Source: Cohnella sp. WQ 127256
GTDB lineage: Bacteria > Bacillota > Bacilli > Paenibacillales > Paenibacillaceae
DNA: 64,000 nt
Direction: 5' to 3'
Assembly: GCF_024519285.1 (NCBI RefSeq)
Contig: NZ_JAMZCY010000005.1
Span: forward strand, 620,001-684,000
Position 1 is the stretch's first letter. Every line of letters starts with the position of its first letter. The position numbers and the translations under genes were made by a program. Positions 9,393-19,675 of this stretch are shown piece by piece. Under the pieces are notes generated by a model. That model was not told where the DNA came from and did no database searches. It saw only the letters and a program-made list of their open reading frames with translations.

Positions 9393-11466
9393 AGACCTAC
9401 TGTTAGAGATTGGTTTGGAAGAGGTGCCTGCTCGTTTCGTGCGTGGTGCAATGGATCAACTCAAAGAAAAGATGGAAAAATGGCTTACCGATAGCCGATT
9501 GGCCTATGGCGAAGTGAAAGCCTATGCGACTCCACGTAGACTTGCTGTACTCGTAACTGAGCTAGCAGACAAACAAGAGGACGTGACGGAAGAGGTCAAA
9601 GGTCCTTCTCGTAAAATTGCTTATGACGAGAACGGGGCATGGAGCAAGCCTGCACAAGGTTTTGCCCGCAGCCAAGGGGTTGAGCCGGATAGCTTGTTCA
9701 TCCGTGAGGTAGGGAATGTTGAGTATGTATTTGCTACGAAGAGCAGTATTGGTGTGGAAACTTCATCCTTGCTGTCAGAGGCGCTTCCAACGTTAATTAC
9801 TTCGCTTTCGTTCCCTAAAAATATGAGATGGGGTAGTTACGAGCTTAAATATATTCGTCCGATTCGGTGGCTCATTGCCCTTCATGGCAGTGAGGTTGTA
9901 CCTTTCGAAATTACTGGAGTTACAACAAGCAACGTTACGCGCGGTCATCGTTTTCTCGGAAATGATACTGTCGTGGAGCAACCGAGCGTGTATGTTGAGC
10001 GATTACTTGCGGAGCAGGTCATTGTCAATGTGGAAGAGCGTCAGAAAGCGATTGTTGCTGGCATTCAAAGCTTGTCCGCTGAGCGGGGCTGGAATATTGC
10101 TGTTAAGGACGATTTACTAGAAGAGGTATTGTTCCTAGTCGAAACGCCAACCGTGCTTACAGGTTCCTTCGACCCGTTATTTTTGCAAATTCCGCAAGAA
10201 GTACTCATCACGTCTATGCGTGAGCATCAACGTTACTTCCCTGTTTTTGATAGCGAAGGAACTTTGTTGCCCTATTTCGTAACCGTACGTAACGGCGATG
10301 CTGCATCGCTTGATGTTGTTTCCAGAGGGAATGAGAAGGTGCTTCGCGCACGCTTGTCCGATGCGAAGTTTTTCTATGAAGAAGACAAAAAGCTAGTTAT
10401 TGAAGATGCGCTGGCAAAGCTGAATAATATCGTGTATCACGAAGAGCTTGGTACAGTAGCGGATAAGGTCCGTCGTGTACGCAAGGTCGCAGACCGCATT
10501 GCCCAACATTTGCGTCTAGATCAATCAGAGCTTGAAGATATAAGCCGCACAGCAAATATTTGCAAGTTCGACCTTGTTTCTCAGATGGTGTACGAGTTCC
10601 CTGAGCTACAAGGAATTATGGGAGAAGATTATGCGCGTAAAGCCGGAGAAAGAGAGAGTGTAGCTAAAGCAATTAATGAACACTATTCTCCTCGGAATGC
10701 GGGTGATCGTCCTGCCGCTTCGTTAGTTGGAGCGATTGTTGGCATCGCCGATAAGCTGGATACGATTGCGGGTTGCTTCTCCATTGGTATTATTCCAACG
10801 GGATCACAAGATCCTTATGCCCTTCGCCGTCAAGCAGCTGGCATTGTAAGTACGTTGTTAGCTCATGAACTGGAAATTACTTTAACCGAGTTGTTCCAGA
10901 TTGCTTTGGACGTTCAAGCAGATAGAGGCTTGAAGCGTGAAGTCTATGATATTAATAAAGACATGCATGAGTTCTTTGCCCTCAGAATTAAAAACGTGTT
11001 ATCCGAGCAAGCGATTCGCTACGATGTCGTGGACGCGATATTGGGAGCAGGGGTTCAGGATATTCGCCGTACAGTGCTTAAAGCGCATGCTTTGCAAGCC
11101 GTTAATACGGAAAGTGGCAAATTGGAATTCCGACCGGCAGTTGAAGCCTTTAACCGCGTATGCAACCTAGCGGCAAAAGCAGACTCTAAACAAGTGGATG
11201 CGAACTTGTTTGCGGATGCAGCGGAAGGTAGTCTCTATGAAGCTTGGCAGCAGGTGCATGGCAAGTTTCTGAGTGCAAGCACACAAGCCAATATGGTTGA
11301 AGCATTATCGGTGTTATCCTCTTTAAGCGGACCGATTGTTGCTTTCTTTGAAGCTGTTATGGTCATGGCGGAGGATGAGGCTTTAAGGCGTAACCGCCTT
11401 GCCCTATTAGCGTTAGTAGCAGACGATGTGAAGCAATTCGCTGATTTCTCGAAGCTGTCAGGTTGA
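9385..11466 (+). CDS. glyS: Glycine-tRNA ligase beta subunit
   Basis: The 693-residue beta subunit binds tRNA-Gly and completes the alpha2-beta2 enzyme. The protein begins [19 protein letters not shown], the conserved GlyS N terminus, which fixes the start at ATG 9385 inside the end of glyQ (ribosome-binding site GGGAGCG). An HD-like middle domain and a C-terminal anticodon-binding (DALR-like) region fit the usual length near 690. Expression is controlled through the T-box upstream of glyQ. Confidence 0.96.
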   Translation: MAKDLLLEIGLEEVPARFVRGAMDQLKEKMEKWLTDSRLAYGEVKAYATPRRLAVLVTELADKQEDVTEEVKGPSRKIAYDENGAWSKPAQGFARSQGVEPDSLFIREVGNVEYVFATKSSIGVETSSLLSEALPTLITSLSFPKNMRWGSYELKYIRPIRWLIALHGSEVVPFEITGVTTSNVTRGHRFLGNDTVVEQPSVYVERLLAEQVIVNVEERQKAIVAGIQSLSAERGWNIAVKDDLLEEVLFLVETPTVLTGSFDPLFLQIPQEVLITSMREHQRYFPVFDSEGTLLPYFVTVRNGDAASLDVVSRGNEKVLRARLSDAKFFYEEDKKLVIEDALAKLNNIVYHEELGTVADKVRRVRKVADRIAQHLRLDQSELEDISRTANICKFDLVSQMVYEFPELQGIMGEDYARKAGERESVAKAINEHYSPRNAGDRPAASLVGAIVGIADKLDTIAGCFSIGIIPTGSQDPYALRRQAAGIVSTLLAHELEITLTELFQIALDVQADRGLKREVYDINKDMHEFFALRIKNVLSEQAIRYDVVDAILGAGVQDIRRTVLKAHALQAVNTESGKLEFRPAVEAFNRVCNLAAKADSKQVDANLFADAAEGSLYEAWQQVHGKFLSASTQANMVEALSVLSSLSGPIVAFFEAVMVMAEDEALRRNRLALLALVADDVKQFADFSKLSG

Positions 11467-11491
11467 TCATTCCTTTGGAAGGAGCTGACCT

Positions 11492-12298
11492 ATGTCAGAA
11501 GTAAGCGTGACTGTATATGTTGTATCCGACTCCGCAGGAGATACGGGAGAGTTGGCAGTCCGCGCGGCTGCGGCTCAGTTTCATCCGTTGTCCGTTCATA
11601 TTCGTCGTGCGGCATTCATCCAAACGCGCGATGGGATAGATTTAATTCTCGCTGCAGCACAAGCGGAGAATAGCATTGTACTCTACACGTTGGTCATTCC
11701 TTTCCTACGCGACTATATGGTAGAGCAAGCTAAAAAAGTTAAATTGCGGGCCATTGATTTGCTTGGCCCGCTGATCGATAATCTAGAGCGGTCATTAGGT
11801 CATAAGTCCCGTCATGAGCCAGGCTTAAACCATGTGCTCAACGCCGATTATTTTCTGAAAATGGAAGCTGTGGAATTCGCAGTTCATTACGATGATGCGC
11901 GTGACGTTTCGGGCATCCTCAAAGCCGATATCATTCTTGTAGGGGTATCGCGAACGTCCAAAACCCCGCTCTCTATGGTGCTAGCGCACAAAGCCTTCAA
12001 GGTAGCGAACGTCCCCTTGATTCCAGAGCTTGTACCCCCGAAGGAGCTTTTTCTTGTGCCTCCACGGAAGGTAATTGGATTAACAATCAATCCTGATTCT
12101 CTAAACGCTATTCGTAAGGAGCGTCTAAAAGCGCTCGGGCTTCCGAACTCCGCGCCTTATGCAACCTCAGAGCGCATATTCAAAGAATTAGAGCATGCGA
12201 GGCTTGTGATGGAGAAAATCGGCTGCATCATTATCGATGTATCTAATAAAGCGGTAGAGGAAACGGCTAGTCTCATCCTGGAGCACTTCCAAGAGTGA
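11492..12298 (+). CDS. yqfL: PpsR-type kinase/pyrophosphorylase (PPDK regulatory protein, YqfL)
   Basis: The 268-residue protein belongs to the DUF299/PSRP family, bifunctional enzymes that inactivate pyruvate phosphate dikinase or PEP synthase by ADP-dependent phosphorylation of a threonine and reverse it with phosphate. The nucleotide loop GVSRTSKTPLS is seen near residues 151-161, and the N terminus has the family motif YVVSDSAGDTGE. In Bacillus subtilis the homologue YqfL works with the repressor CcpN, whose gene normally lies just upstream; here only 25 bases separate glyS from this gene and no ccpN is present. Confidence 0.93.
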   Translation: MSEVSVTVYVVSDSAGDTGELAVRAAAAQFHPLSVHIRRAAFIQTRDGIDLILAAAQAENSIVLYTLVIPFLRDYMVEQAKKVKLRAIDLLGPLIDNLERSLGHKSRHEPGLNHVLNADYFLKMEAVEFAVHYDDARDVSGILKADIILVGVSRTSKTPLSMVLAHKAFKVANVPLIPELVPPKELFLVPPRKVIGLTINPDSLNAIRKERLKALGLPNSAPYATSERIFKELEHARLVMEKIGCIIIDVSNKAVEETASLILEHFQE

Positions 12299-12344
12299 CG
12301 AGGTGTAGGTGAATTCGTTCTCGTTCTATTAGATAAGTGGGAGA

Positions 12345-12368
12345 AAAGAGAACCGAGAGGTTCTCTTT
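12345..12368 (+). terminator. Terminator-like hairpin after yqfL
   Basis: A perfect 10-base stem (AAAGAGAACC, loop GAGA, GGTTCTCTTT) has only a short T run at its 3' end. It probably ends the glyQS-yqfL transcript. Confidence 0.6.
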
Positions 12369-12711
12369 CGGTTATGTGTGAGGTTCAAAAGTAGCTTTGA
12401 AGTTTAATTCTGGAAGAAATCGCTAATGATAATGAAGGAAGCTCATTTGGGATCTTCATCAGGATATTATTTTGTGAGCATTTTATGAACAATTCATATG
12501 GAATATAGATTAGGTATTTGTGAGATTAAGCTATTAAATCGTTTAACGAAAGAGGCATGATTGTCGGAAAATAGCTGATGATGTAACCTATACCGTTAGA
12601 AACCGTATAACATAAGGACGGCTAAAAAAGAAAATCTTCTATCTCGAATTTGGTATAACCCCATTAAGGGTAAAGTTGGATGATAAAATTTGATGAAGGT
12701 AATGCAGGATT

Positions 12712-12735
12712 TTGAATCCCTTTAGCGTATATAAT
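12712..12735 (+). promoter_or_regulatory. Probable promoter of the yqxD-dnaG-sigA operon
   Basis: A perfect -10 box TATAAT lies at 12730-12735, about 7 bases before the expected start and 33 bases before the chosen yqxD ATG. No good -35 box is present at 17-base spacing (TTGAAT at 12712 is too close), so the promoter is tentative. Confidence 0.45.
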
Positions 12736-12767
12736 ACTACGGCAAACTTTCGGTGAATCGTGTGGTG

Positions 12768-13244
12768 ATGTCGATGACTGTCTTACGTAATCGTGTTGTG
12801 GTTGATGGCGATGCTTGTCCGGTAAAGTCGGAAATTGCCAGAACGGTAAGGGGTTGCGGAGCGACTGCGTTACTTGTATCGAGTCATGCGCATGTATTAG
12901 TGCCTGAGCCTTCCGTTGAGGTCGTTACCGTCGATGCTAGTGATCAATCCGCTGATTTGTATATCGCTAACGTTCTGACAAAGAACGATATACTCGTTAC
13001 GGGTGATTATGGATTGGCTGCGTTAGGACTTGCACGAGGTTCCGCCGTGTTAACTCCAAGAGGTAAAGAAATTCGTGAATCCGACATAGAAGGATTATTG
13101 GAGCAACGTCACTTCTCAGCGCGTCAGCGCCGTGGAGGGATGCGTACGAAAGGGCCCCCACCGTTTACGGACGGGGATCGCGAGAAGTTTCAACAAAAAC
13201 TGACAACACTATTGCGAGGATTGCAGGAGAATCCCGACCTGTAG
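12768..13244 (+). CDS. yqxD: UPF0178 (YaiI/YqxD) family protein
   Basis: The protein of about 158 residues has the family's acidic core VVVDGDACPVK near its N terminus and NDILVTGDYGLAALGL near the middle, resembling PIN-like nuclease folds; no activity is established. Several in-frame starts exist (GTG 12753, 12762, 12765; ATG 12768, 12774). ATG 12768 was chosen because GGTGA at 12752-12756 lies 11 bases upstream; 12774 is nearly as good. It heads the sigA operon, as in Bacillus. Confidence 0.87.
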   Translation: MSMTVLRNRVVVDGDACPVKSEIARTVRGCGATALLVSSHAHVLVPEPSVEVVTVDASDQSADLYIANVLTKNDILVTGDYGLAALGLARGSAVLTPRGKEIRESDIEGLLEQRHFSARQRRGGMRTKGPPPFTDGDREKFQQKLTTLLRGLQENPDL

Positions 13245-13330
13245 CGAATTGTATTAGTTGCAAGTAAGCGACGGATTGGACAGACTACTGCCCATTGCAG
13301 TCGTGCTACTTGGGAAATAAGGTGGAATTC

Positions 13331-15157
13331 ATGAATTACGGAATGATACCCCAATCTGTTATCGATGAAGTGTTGAGTCGTCATGAAATTTCGGAGACGG
13401 TAGGCAAATATGTTCATCTAAGCAAGAATGGTAAATACCTGAAGGGTCTCTGCCCCTTTCATTCCGAGAAATCGCCATCCTTTACGGTCACACCAGAGAA
13501 GCAAATCTTTCATTGCTATGGCTGTGGTAAAGGTGGCAATGTAATTAAGTTCATCATGGAGATGGAAGGTGAATCGTTTCCTGAGGCGGTCAAAGCGCTA
13601 GCTCAAGATGCTGGCATTCCCGTTACGTGGACGACCGTGATTACTGAGGAGCCCTCCGCCTTTCAGAAGGAAAAGAAACTCCTTCATGAGGCCCATGACT
13701 ACAGCTCGAAATTGTATCATTACTTGTTACTTAATACGGAAGTTGCAAAACCAGCTAAAGACTATCTGACAACAAGAGGATTTAGCGATGCTTTAATCGA
13801 ACAATTTAATGTTGGTTATGCACCCGCAAGGTGGGACACACTTACACAGGCACTGGAACGTAAAGGCTACTCTCTTGCAGAGATGGAAGCAGGAGGATTG
13901 CTATCTCGAAGGCAGGAAGCAGACGGTTACGTCGACCGCTTTCGAGATCGAATTATTTTTCCGATACATGATGTGAGTGGACAAATTATTGCTTTTGCAG
14001 GACGGCTTTTATCAGATGGGCAACCGAAATATTTGAATTCTCCCGAAACCGCACTCTTTAACAAAAGTAGGACGCTGTATCGGTTGCATGAAGCTCGTCC
14101 GGCTATCCGGCGCTCTAGACAAGTCGTTCTTTTTGAAGGCTACGTCGATGTGATTAAAGCTTGGTCTGCAGGTGTTCATAATGGTGTGGCCACAATGGGG
14201 ACAGCACTTACTAATGAACACGCAGCATTGCTTAAACGTTACGCCGATGAGATTATTTTATGCTACGATGGAGATGATGCAGGACAAGCGGCTGCACACA
14301 AAAGCATACCCTTGCTGGAAGATGCAGGATTTCGCGTACGGGTGAGTGTCCTTCCGAATCGAATGGATCCGGACGAATACATTTCGTCCTATGGACAAGA
14401 GCCATTTGTACGGGAATTCATTGAAGGAGCGGTTTCCGCAGTCAAATTTCAGCTTATATATTTAAGGAAATCCCATATACTCCTAGAAGAAGACGGAAGG
14501 ATCAGGTATTTGCGCGATGCCATTCGTGTCGTCGCAAGACGAGATTCTCCAACGGAACGGGAGTTGCTCTTGAAGGAGCTTGCCCAAGAGTTCGGCGTAT
14601 CTCTGGATACGTTGAAGCAGGAAAGCTTCGAGTTCAGGAAACAAGAGAAATTGGGAAACGCAGGGGATATTCCAGCCGGATCGTGGAATAATGTATGGAA
14701 TGAAAAGACATCAACCTCGAAGAACCCTCCATTGGGAGCCGCACATGTCAATGCGGAACGCCAGCTGCTTTCATGGATGATGCAGGACAAAGAGACGGCG
14801 CTCCTTGTTCAGCAAAGACTTGGTGATCGTTTTCATGTTGAGGATCATGCGGCTTTAGCTGCTTATTTATATGCTTATTACGCACAAAACAATGATCCTG
14901 ATGTCGGCAGATTTGTAGCGGTATTGCAGGATGACCGCTTGGAACGTGCTGCCAGTGCCATCGCATTAATAGACATTCCGTTTGGCGAACGGGAGCTAGA
15001 AGACTGCATTCGTACGATCGGTCGCGCTTCTCTTTCACGAGAAGTAGAACGTTTGACTGAAGAACTGAATCGAGCTCAGCGAGCGGGCGACTATTCACGT
15101 GCAACACAAATGGGTATAGAGATTATCGCCCTGGAAAAGCAGCGTAAGCAATTTTGA
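13331..15157 (+). CDS. dnaG: DNA primase
   Basis: The 608-residue primase makes RNA primers at the replication fork. A CHC2 zinc-binding domain is visible ([11 protein letters not shown], then [10 protein letters not shown], residues about 38-66). It is followed by the TOPRIM catalytic region ([11 protein letters not shown] near 265, [11 protein letters not shown] near 310) and a C-terminal DnaB-interacting domain. The frame is open upstream to 13295, but ATG 13331 has AAGGTGG seven bases before it and matches the N terminus of other primases. It lies between yqxD and sigA. Confidence 0.97.
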   Translation: MNYGMIPQSVIDEVLSRHEISETVGKYVHLSKNGKYLKGLCPFHSEKSPSFTVTPEKQIFHCYGCGKGGNVIKFIMEMEGESFPEAVKALAQDAGIPVTWTTVITEEPSAFQKEKKLLHEAHDYSSKLYHYLLLNTEVAKPAKDYLTTRGFSDALIEQFNVGYAPARWDTLTQALERKGYSLAEMEAGGLLSRRQEADGYVDRFRDRIIFPIHDVSGQIIAFAGRLLSDGQPKYLNSPETALFNKSRTLYRLHEARPAIRRSRQVVLFEGYVDVIKAWSAGVHNGVATMGTALTNEHAALLKRYADEIILCYDGDDAGQAAAHKSIPLLEDAGFRVRVSVLPNRMDPDEYISSYGQEPFVREFIEGAVSAVKFQLIYLRKSHILLEEDGRIRYLRDAIRVVARRDSPTERELLLKELAQEFGVSLDTLKQESFEFRKQEKLGNAGDIPAGSWNNVWNEKTSTSKNPPLGAAHVNAERQLLSWMMQDKETALLVQQRLGDRFHVEDHAALAAYLYAYYAQNNDPDVGRFVAVLQDDRLERAASAIALIDIPFGERELEDCIRTIGRASLSREVERLTEELNRAQRAGDYSRATQMGIEIIALEKQRKQF

Positions 15158-15191
15158 TTACGCGGGCTTCTCAGGGAGGAGGGAGTCGGCA

Positions 15192-16340
15192 ATGGCAAAC
15201 GATCAACACACCGGACTGGAAACGGAATTAACACTTGAACAAGTCAAAGCTCAACTAATAGAACAAGGTAAGAAGAAATCTTCCTTGACCTATAAAGACA
15301 TCATGGAGAAGCTGTCTCCATTTGATCAGGATCCCGAGCAAATTGATGAATTTTTTGAACAGTTAGCGGATATTGGTATTGAGGTTTCTAATGATCATGA
15401 TGAATTAGGACGCGAGCGGCATGGTCACGGAACTGGGGAAGAGGAAGAACGCGAACGGGATGAATTTAACTTTGACGATGATCTGTCTCTTCCGCCAGGT
15501 ATTAAGATCAATGACCCTGTTCGGATGTACCTTAAGGAAATTGGTCGTGTTCCCCTTCTTCATGCGGATGACGAGGTTGAGCTAGCGAAGAAGATAGAAA
15601 TCGGCGGACCTGACGGCGAAGAAGCGAAAAAAAGGCTGGCAGAAGCCAACCTTCGTCTAGTCGTTAGTATTGCGAAGCGCTATGTCGGGCGGGGCATGTT
15701 ATTCCTTGATCTTATACAAGAAGGTAATATGGGACTGTTGAAAGCGGTCGAGAAATTCGATCATGACAAAGGCTTCAAATTCAGTACTTACGCGACATGG
15801 TGGATTAGACAAGCGATTACACGGGCAATTGCGGATCAGGCAAGAACGATTCGGATTCCTGTTCATATGGTCGAAACGATTAATAAGCTCATTAGAGTTT
15901 CACGGCAATTACTGCAAGAATTGGGAAGAGAGCCTACGCCCGAAGAGATTGCAGAGCAAATGGAACTAAGTGTGGATAAAGTTCGTGAAATCATGAAGAT
16001 TGCACAAGAGCCGGTATCCCTGGAGACACCTATCGGTGAAGAGGACGATTCCCATTTAGGAGATTTTATCGAAGACCAGGAGGCGTTGGCTCCTGCGGAC
16101 GCTGCTGCATATGAGCTTCTCAAGGAACAGCTTGAAGATGTTCTGGATACTTTGACTGAACGGGAAGAGAACGTACTTCGCTTGCGTTTCGGATTGGATG
16201 ATGGACGTACTCGTACGCTTGAAGAGGTTGGCAAGGTGTTCGGTGTAACACGCGAACGGATTCGTCAGATCGAAGCGAAGGCACTTCGCAAGCTTCGTCA
16301 CCCAAGCCGTAGTAAACGTCTGAAAGACTTTTTAGAATAA
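15192..16340 (+). CDS. sigA: RNA polymerase sigma factor SigA (RpoD)
   Basis: The 382-residue housekeeping sigma factor has region 1.1 at about residues 10-70, then an acidic linker (EEEERERDE). Region 1.2 begins [15 protein letters not shown] near 110. Region 2.3-2.4 carries [19 protein letters not shown] near 197, and region 4.2 ends in [19 protein letters not shown] near 350. ATG 15192 follows AGGGAGGAGGGAG. A strong terminator at 16361 closes the yqxD-dnaG-sigA operon. Confidence 0.98.
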   Translation: MANDQHTGLETELTLEQVKAQLIEQGKKKSSLTYKDIMEKLSPFDQDPEQIDEFFEQLADIGIEVSNDHDELGRERHGHGTGEEEERERDEFNFDDDLSLPPGIKINDPVRMYLKEIGRVPLLHADDEVELAKKIEIGGPDGEEAKKRLAEANLRLVVSIAKRYVGRGMLFLDLIQEGNMGLLKAVEKFDHDKGFKFSTYATWWIRQAITRAIADQARTIRIPVHMVETINKLIRVSRQLLQELGREPTPEEIAEQMELSVDKVREIMKIAQEPVSLETPIGEEDDSHLGDFIEDQEALAPADAAAYELLKEQLEDVLDTLTEREENVLRLRFGLDDGRTRTLEEVGKVFGVTRERIRQIEAKALRKLRHPSRSKRLKDFLE

Positions 16341-16360
16341 AAGATTATAGGGATACGATC

Positions 16361-16398
16361 GAGACCTTTGCCGTTATGGTTGAAGGTCTTTTTTTTTC
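16361..16398 (+). terminator. Terminator of the sigA operon
   Basis: Stem AGACCTT (16362-16368) pairs with AAGGTCT (16383-16389), followed by an unbroken T run. It lies 20 bases after the sigA stop. Confidence 0.85.
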
Positions 16399-16421
16399 AA
16401 GTGGATAAGGAGGACGTCGGC

Positions 16422-17255
16422 ATGGCTGCGTTGAATGAAGCAAATCGTAATGTAGTCGTTAAAGAAATTGAATCTTGGCGACGCAACAAGCTATTGCCGG
16501 AGCAATATTGTGACTTCTTACTTAATATTTATTTGGAAGATCTAAATGAACGTTCTCAAGGCTTTATGGGTAATACAATGAAGAAAATTGGGCAAGCTTC
16601 AGGCAAACAATGGATGCTTGTTTTTGGAATTTTTGCCTTGATCTGTCTTGTTGTACTTCATTTTAGCGCGTTTCACTTGTCTTTGCAAATAGCTTTAACG
16701 AGTGTTGTTGCGGCAGCATTCGTCGCGCTTGGCATTAAGCAGAGGGTCGATAAACCAGTACGGGGATCGTTATCGATCGGAGCGGCTATGGTGTTCCTAT
16801 TAGGGGTAGGGTTCATCATTTTACAGCTAAACGGCTGGCTAGATGGCTCAGGACCTCTGTGGTTATTAGGCTTATGTTCGACAGTATGGATCGGCACTGG
16901 AGTTCTTCTACGCTTTGCTGTGCTCCATTGGATGGGCTGGATGATTGCCGTAATCCTATATGCACTATTGTTATCACAGCATGCTCCTTCTCCATCCTTG
17001 CTCGAAGTTCAAGTGTTCTGGATTCCTGCAGCATTGCTATTTGCTTGGTTGAGTTGGTTTCTCCATGTTCGATACAAATCTGCTGGCGCTGTATTTTTTG
17101 CGACGGCACTTCCCATCTGGTTTATGCCGGAAGTGTATTCTGCTTTGTTTGCTATTCATACACAATGGATTCAGGTGGAAATTATTATTAAAATCTTGAT
17201 CGCAGGCTTTGGAATGTTTCGATTAAGAAAACAATGGATGGAATGGGTTGTATAA
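16422..17255 (+). CDS. Multi-pass membrane protein, DUF2157-like N terminus
   Basis: The 277-residue protein has a soluble N-terminal 60 residues with WRRNKLLPEQYCDFLLNIY, similar in style to DUF2157 proteins. About eight hydrophobic membrane segments follow. I do not recognise a specific function. The frame opens at 16368, inside the sigA terminator; ATG 16422 is preceded by AAGGAGG (16407-16413) and is clearly the start. The gene leads into trmK with a 4-base overlap of stop and ribosome-binding site, suggesting one transcript with trmK and the Nif3 gene. Confidence 0.75.
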   Translation: MAALNEANRNVVVKEIESWRRNKLLPEQYCDFLLNIYLEDLNERSQGFMGNTMKKIGQASGKQWMLVFGIFALICLVVLHFSAFHLSLQIALTSVVAAAFVALGIKQRVDKPVRGSLSIGAAMVFLLGVGFIILQLNGWLDGSGPLWLLGLCSTVWIGTGVLLRFAVLHWMGWMIAVILYALLLSQHAPSPSLLEVQVFWIPAALLFAWLSWFLHVRYKSAGAVFFATALPIWFMPEVYSALFAIHTQWIQVEIIIKILIAGFGMFRLRKQWMEWVV

Positions 17256-17266
17256 GGATGATGGAT

Positions 17267-18076
17267 ATGAAGAATATGAAGGATAATGGAGCAGGGTTGA
17301 AGCTGTCACTTCGTTTATCGGCATTAGCTGATTGGGTTCCGCAAGGAGCTCGGTTCGCCGATATCGGGACGGACCATGCACTGCTTCCCGTTTTTCTAGC
17401 GCAACAGGGCAAGATTAGCTTTGCAGTTGCCGGAGATGTACATGAGGGGCCAGTTGAGGCTGCCAAAAGTCAAGTATCATATGCGGGATTGGAACAGGTC
17501 GTACACGTCAGATTAGGAGACGGAATGGCAGTATTATCTCCGGATGAAGTAGATACCGTCACAATTGCTGGAATGGGCGGAAGCCTAATGGCCAGAATAC
17601 TTGATCAAGCTGGTGAAAGCTTAAATGGAGTTACTACGCTCGTTCTTTCGCCGCATGTAGCGGAAGATTTGGTTAGACGTTGGTTAGATCAGCATGATTA
17701 TGCTCTCGATCAGGAAATGTTGCTTGAAGAAGATGGAGTTATCTATACATTAATGCGTGCTAAGCTTATGCCGGATTCAGCGGAAGCACAAGCGCGGCAT
17801 TCACAATTGTATGATGAGGCGATCTTAGCTCCAGTTATTTCGAAAGTATCTTCCGCGTTAATGTATGAAATGGGCCCGATTCTGATGAGAAATCCAACGG
17901 AAATCTTTCATCAGAAATGGCAACAGGAACTCGCTAAACGCGAAAGAGTGATTCTTCAGTTAAGTCATGCATCCGCACCGGAAGCAGCAGAGAAAGCAAG
18001 AGAATGGGAAGAGGACGTTCGCGAAATCCGGGAGGTGCTATCATGTTTGCTCGTGGAGAAACAATCGTCCAATTAA
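17267..18076 (+). CDS. trmK: tRNA (adenine22-N1)-methyltransferase TrmK
   Basis: The product of about 269 residues is a Rossmann-fold SAM-dependent methyltransferase of the TrmK/DUF633 family, which makes m1A22 in tRNA. The SAM motif region FADIGTDHALLPVFLA lies near residues 27-42, and VTIAGMGGSLMARIL near 96 is the family's catalytic loop. Multiple in-frame ATGs precede; ATG 17267 was chosen because AAGG at 17254-17257 lies 9 bases upstream. Its 3' end overlaps the Nif3-family gene by 34 bases, as for trmK-yqfO in Bacillus. Confidence 0.9.
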   Translation: MKNMKDNGAGLKLSLRLSALADWVPQGARFADIGTDHALLPVFLAQQGKISFAVAGDVHEGPVEAAKSQVSYAGLEQVVHVRLGDGMAVLSPDEVDTVTIAGMGGSLMARILDQAGESLNGVTTLVLSPHVAEDLVRRWLDQHDYALDQEMLLEEDGVIYTLMRAKLMPDSAEAQARHSQLYDEAILAPVISKVSSALMYEMGPILMRNPTEIFHQKWQQELAKRERVILQLSHASAPEAAEKAREWEEDVREIREVLSCLLVEKQSSN

Positions 18077-19158
18077 TGGAGAGGCTTGCTCCTAAGCATT
18101 ATGCCGTTCCGGACGATAAGATCGGGTTACAGGTAGGATCCGTAGCGAAGGAAGTGAAGCGTGTACTCGTTACGCTTGACGTCACTCCTGCGGTAGTGGA
18201 AGAAGCCGCAAACCTAGGAGCGGAGCTTATTATCGCACACCATGCGGTCATATATCGGCCATTGGCGCACTTGCGAACTGACACTCCGGCAGGCGCATTG
18301 GCGGCTAGCTTGCTACGTAAAGATATCGCGGTATATATTTCGCATACCAATCTTGATACGACCGAAGGGGGCATCAATGATTGGATGGCTGAAGCCCTTG
18401 AACTGAACGGACGTGGGGTGCTGGAGGAGGTACATACGGATAAGCTGTTTAAGCTAGTCGTATTCATCCCTGAAACTCATCACGAAATAGTGCGAAATGC
18501 CATGTTCTCCGCAGGTGCAGGTTGGATCGGTAACTATAGCCATTGTAGCTTCAATATAGAAGGGACGGGTACCTTTCTACCGCGTGAAGGAAGCGATCCC
18601 TTTATTGGGAAGCAGGGGAAGCTGACAGAGACGCGTGAAATTAGATTGGAAACGATTGTTCCGCTAAGTGCTAGGAAAAAAGTCATTTCTGCTATGCTTA
18701 AGGCACATCCTTATGAAGAGGTTGCCTACGATCTGTACAGCATGGACCTGAAGGGCCGCTCATTCGGCTTAGGCAGAGTAGGAGTGCTTCCTGCGGTAGA
18801 AAGCCTTGATCAGTTCGCTGAACGTGTTAAAGGGGCGTTTGAGGTGCCATTTGTAAGGATGGTTGGAGAGGGTTCTAAGCCCATTCGTAAGGTTGCTGTA
18901 CTGGGCGGGGCAGGTTCAAGATATATTCGACATGCGATTTTTGCGGGAGCGGATGTGCTTGTAACTGGAGATATTGATTTTCATTCCGCACAAGATGCTT
19001 TGGCTGCGGGAATGTCGATTATCGATCCTGGTCATCATGCGGAGAAAATTATGAAGCCAAACGTAGCACGCTGGCTTACCGAACAGTTGCAGAGCAAAGG
19101 CTATGCGACAGAAGTGTTCGCTTCTCAGGTAGATACAGAGCCATTTCAGTTACGATAA
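18043..19158 (+). CDS. yqfO: Nif3-like dinuclear metal protein (YqfO)
   Basis: The 371-residue protein belongs to the NIF3/DUF34 family, hexameric toroids that bind two metal ions. The metal site residues are visible in IIAHHAVIYRPL near 64, SHTNLD near 102 and the C-terminal IDPGHHAEK near 328. A PII-like insertion domain occupies the middle (about 125-230), as in YqfO of Bacillus. The substrate is not known. ATG 18043 follows GGGAGGTG; the longer open frame upstream lies entirely within trmK. Confidence 0.92.
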   Translation: MFARGETIVQLMERLAPKHYAVPDDKIGLQVGSVAKEVKRVLVTLDVTPAVVEEAANLGAELIIAHHAVIYRPLAHLRTDTPAGALAASLLRKDIAVYISHTNLDTTEGGINDWMAEALELNGRGVLEEVHTDKLFKLVVFIPETHHEIVRNAMFSAGAGWIGNYSHCSFNIEGTGTFLPREGSDPFIGKQGKLTETREIRLETIVPLSARKKVISAMLKAHPYEEVAYDLYSMDLKGRSFGLGRVGVLPAVESLDQFAERVKGAFEVPFVRMVGEGSKPIRKVAVLGGAGSRYIRHAIFAGADVLVTGDIDFHSAQDALAAGMSIIDPGHHAEKIMKPNVARWLTEQLQSKGYATEVFASQVDTEPFQLR

Positions 19159-19203
19159 TGGACATATAATAAGGGACAAAGGAACTATCTCCATTCATTT
19201 CCG

Positions 19204-19232
19204 TTGTCAGCGAGCGTTATTCGCGTTATACT
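19204..19232 (+). promoter_or_regulatory. Sigma-A promoter of rnpB
   Basis: TTGTCA at 19204-19209, exactly 17 bases, then TATACT at 19227-19232. Transcription should start near 19239-19240, right at the base of the RNase P RNA P1 helix. Confidence 0.8.
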
Positions 19233-19239
19233 AGTCGTT

Positions 19240-19668
19240 GCAAACCGGAAAGTTTGACAGACAATCGCTGGTGGCTTCGCGCCACGAGAGGAAAGTCCGG
19301 GCTCCACAGGGCAGGATGCTGGATAACGTCCAGTCAGCGCGAGCTGAAGGATCAGGGCCACAGAAATGGACCGCCGATGGCTGCTAACGCAGATCAGGCA
19401 AGGATGGAACCGTGGTGTAAGAGACCACGAGGAGCACTGGTGACTTTGCTCCTGGTAAACCCCATTTGGAGCAAGACCGAGGAGAACGCAGACATTTATG
19501 TCGGCCCTAGCCCGGGGTGCGTTCGGGTTGGTCGCTTGAGCCGTATAGCAATGTGCGGCCTAGAAAGATGATTGTCGCTTCAGGAAGTGGGAGGATTGCC
19601 TCGCGCAGTCCGTTATGACCACGTGAAGTACAGAACCCGGCTTACGGCAAGCTTTCCGGCTGTTACTA
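19240..19668 (+). ncRNA. rnpB: RNase P RNA, class A type
   Basis: The catalytic RNA of RNase P, which cuts the 5' leader from pre-tRNA. P1 is formed by CCGGAAAGTTTG (from 19245) with CAAGCTTTCCGG (ending 19659). P4 uses GAGGAAAGTCCGGGCTC at 19288-19304 with ACAGAACCCGGCTTA at 19630-19644. The stretch GGTAAACCCC, then GGAGCAAGACC, then GCTTGAGCC and GGCCTAGA, matches the ancestral class A layout (as in Escherichia coli). A P13/P14-like arm GGAGCACTGGTGACTTTGCTCC is also present. Most Bacillus have class B, so this assignment is notable. Confidence 0.95.
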
Positions 19669-19675
19669 ATCCAAT

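Larger units (their letters stand above)
12299..12752 (+). other. AT-rich 454-base gap before the sigA operon
   Basis: No supported gene was found. It contains a terminator-like hairpin (12345-12368), a 21-base imperfect palindrome (12589-12609, TATACCGTT-AGA-AACCGTATA) and a TATAAT box at 12730-12735. Short frames in the rest lack ribosome-binding sites. Confidence 0.6.

Noticed and set aside
12435..12495. A 20-codon frame in the gap after yqfL (ATG near 12435)
   Set aside because: No ribosome-binding site and no conserved feature; composition is plain AT-rich.
19254..19571. An open frame of about 105 codons
   Set aside because: It lies within the RNase P RNA gene, has no ribosome-binding site and gives a composition unlike a protein.
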